This document shows, one piece after another, positions 63,884-64,000 of a stretch of 64,000 bases of DNA. Under the pieces are notes generated by a model. It saw only the letters and a program-made list of their open reading frames with translations. It was not told where the DNA came from and ran no database searches. The first letter of the stretch is position 1; each line of letters starts with the position of its first letter. Origin of the DNA: Warburgia ugandensis (taxonomy: Eukaryota; Streptophyta; Magnoliopsida; Canellales; Canellaceae); the NCBI GenBank assembly GCA_035236585.1, contig CP141127.1:68491495-68555494 (forward strand), written 5' to 3'. Both the position numbers and the translations under genes were made by a program.

Positions 63884-64000
63884 ATCTTTCTAGATTTCCA
63901 TATTCTATCTTCCATCTTTATTTCATGCTTTCTCTTTCTTTGGTATTTGAGAATAAAGTAAAAGGAAGAACACCTTCTAATGTTAGTTAAGGACTCTTCT
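63880..64000 (+). mobile_element. Fragment of a second E1-type LTR at the window end
   Basis: This matches 57,027-57,146 ('ccttatctt.ctag', 'tttctctttctttggtattt', 'aaggaagaaca.cttctaat'). It begins in the middle of the LTR, immediately after the gag fragment, so sequence has been lost at the junction. It continues beyond the window. Confidence 0.85.

Overview
The window is a stretch of repetitive DNA from a seed plant, most likely an angiosperm with a large, retrotransposon-rich genome. It is AT-rich. Every recognisable coding remnant belongs to a plant transposable-element family: Ty3/gypsy chromovirus (Tekay/Del type), Athila/Tat-type gypsy, RTE-type LINE, L1-type LINE, and CACTA (En/Spm). 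I found no host protein-coding gene, no CRISPR array, no operon and no intact tRNA or rRNA gene. The open frames are short and broken by stops, so nearly everything here is decayed.

Stack 1 (1-30,875) is a nest of related chromoviruses, all on the minus strand. Element B has LTRs at 2,776-3,991 (truncated) and 26,655-30,875. Element A (5,211-23,366, LTRs of 4.3 kb, target duplication CACTT) sits inside B. Solo LTR D (13,262-18,164, target duplication ACACC) sits inside the gag region of A. Outside B, at the window start, lie a fourth related LTR (C) and an inverted piece of A-type LTR. A keeps recognisable gag, zinc knuckle, protease, reverse transcriptase, RNase H, integrase and chromodomain remnants. 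Its primer-binding region is shared base for base with B.

Stack 2 (about 32,160-45,555) is an RTE-type LINE on the plus strand. A 10.9-kb CACTA transposon (33,586-44,482, target duplication AAA) splits its reverse transcriptase. The CACTA carries a TNP2-type transposase with DUF4218 and DUF4216 regions and a TnpA/Transposase_24-like gene with a Ulp1-like remnant, all on the minus strand. It also has foldback repeats at the left end, a few at the right end and an extra block in the middle, a 191-bp tandem array, and a triplicated leader with long CT tracts.

Region 3 (46,115-49,880) holds a candidate tRNA-derived SINE and a 5'-truncated L1-type LINE on the minus strand. Region 4 (50,353-55,894) is a very large inverted repeat, apparently two diverged LTRs facing each other across about 270 bp. 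Region 5 (55,895-64,000) holds two Athila/Tat-like LTR ends with primer-site-like sequence, a broken gag, and an abrupt junction back into LTR sequence at the window end.

The elements work as genomic parasites rather than as a pathway. I do not see a new biological system. The observations most worth testing are a hairpin conserved in the LTRs of three chromovirus families, the internal block of terminal-type repeats in the CACTA, its 191-bp array, and the giant inverted repeat.
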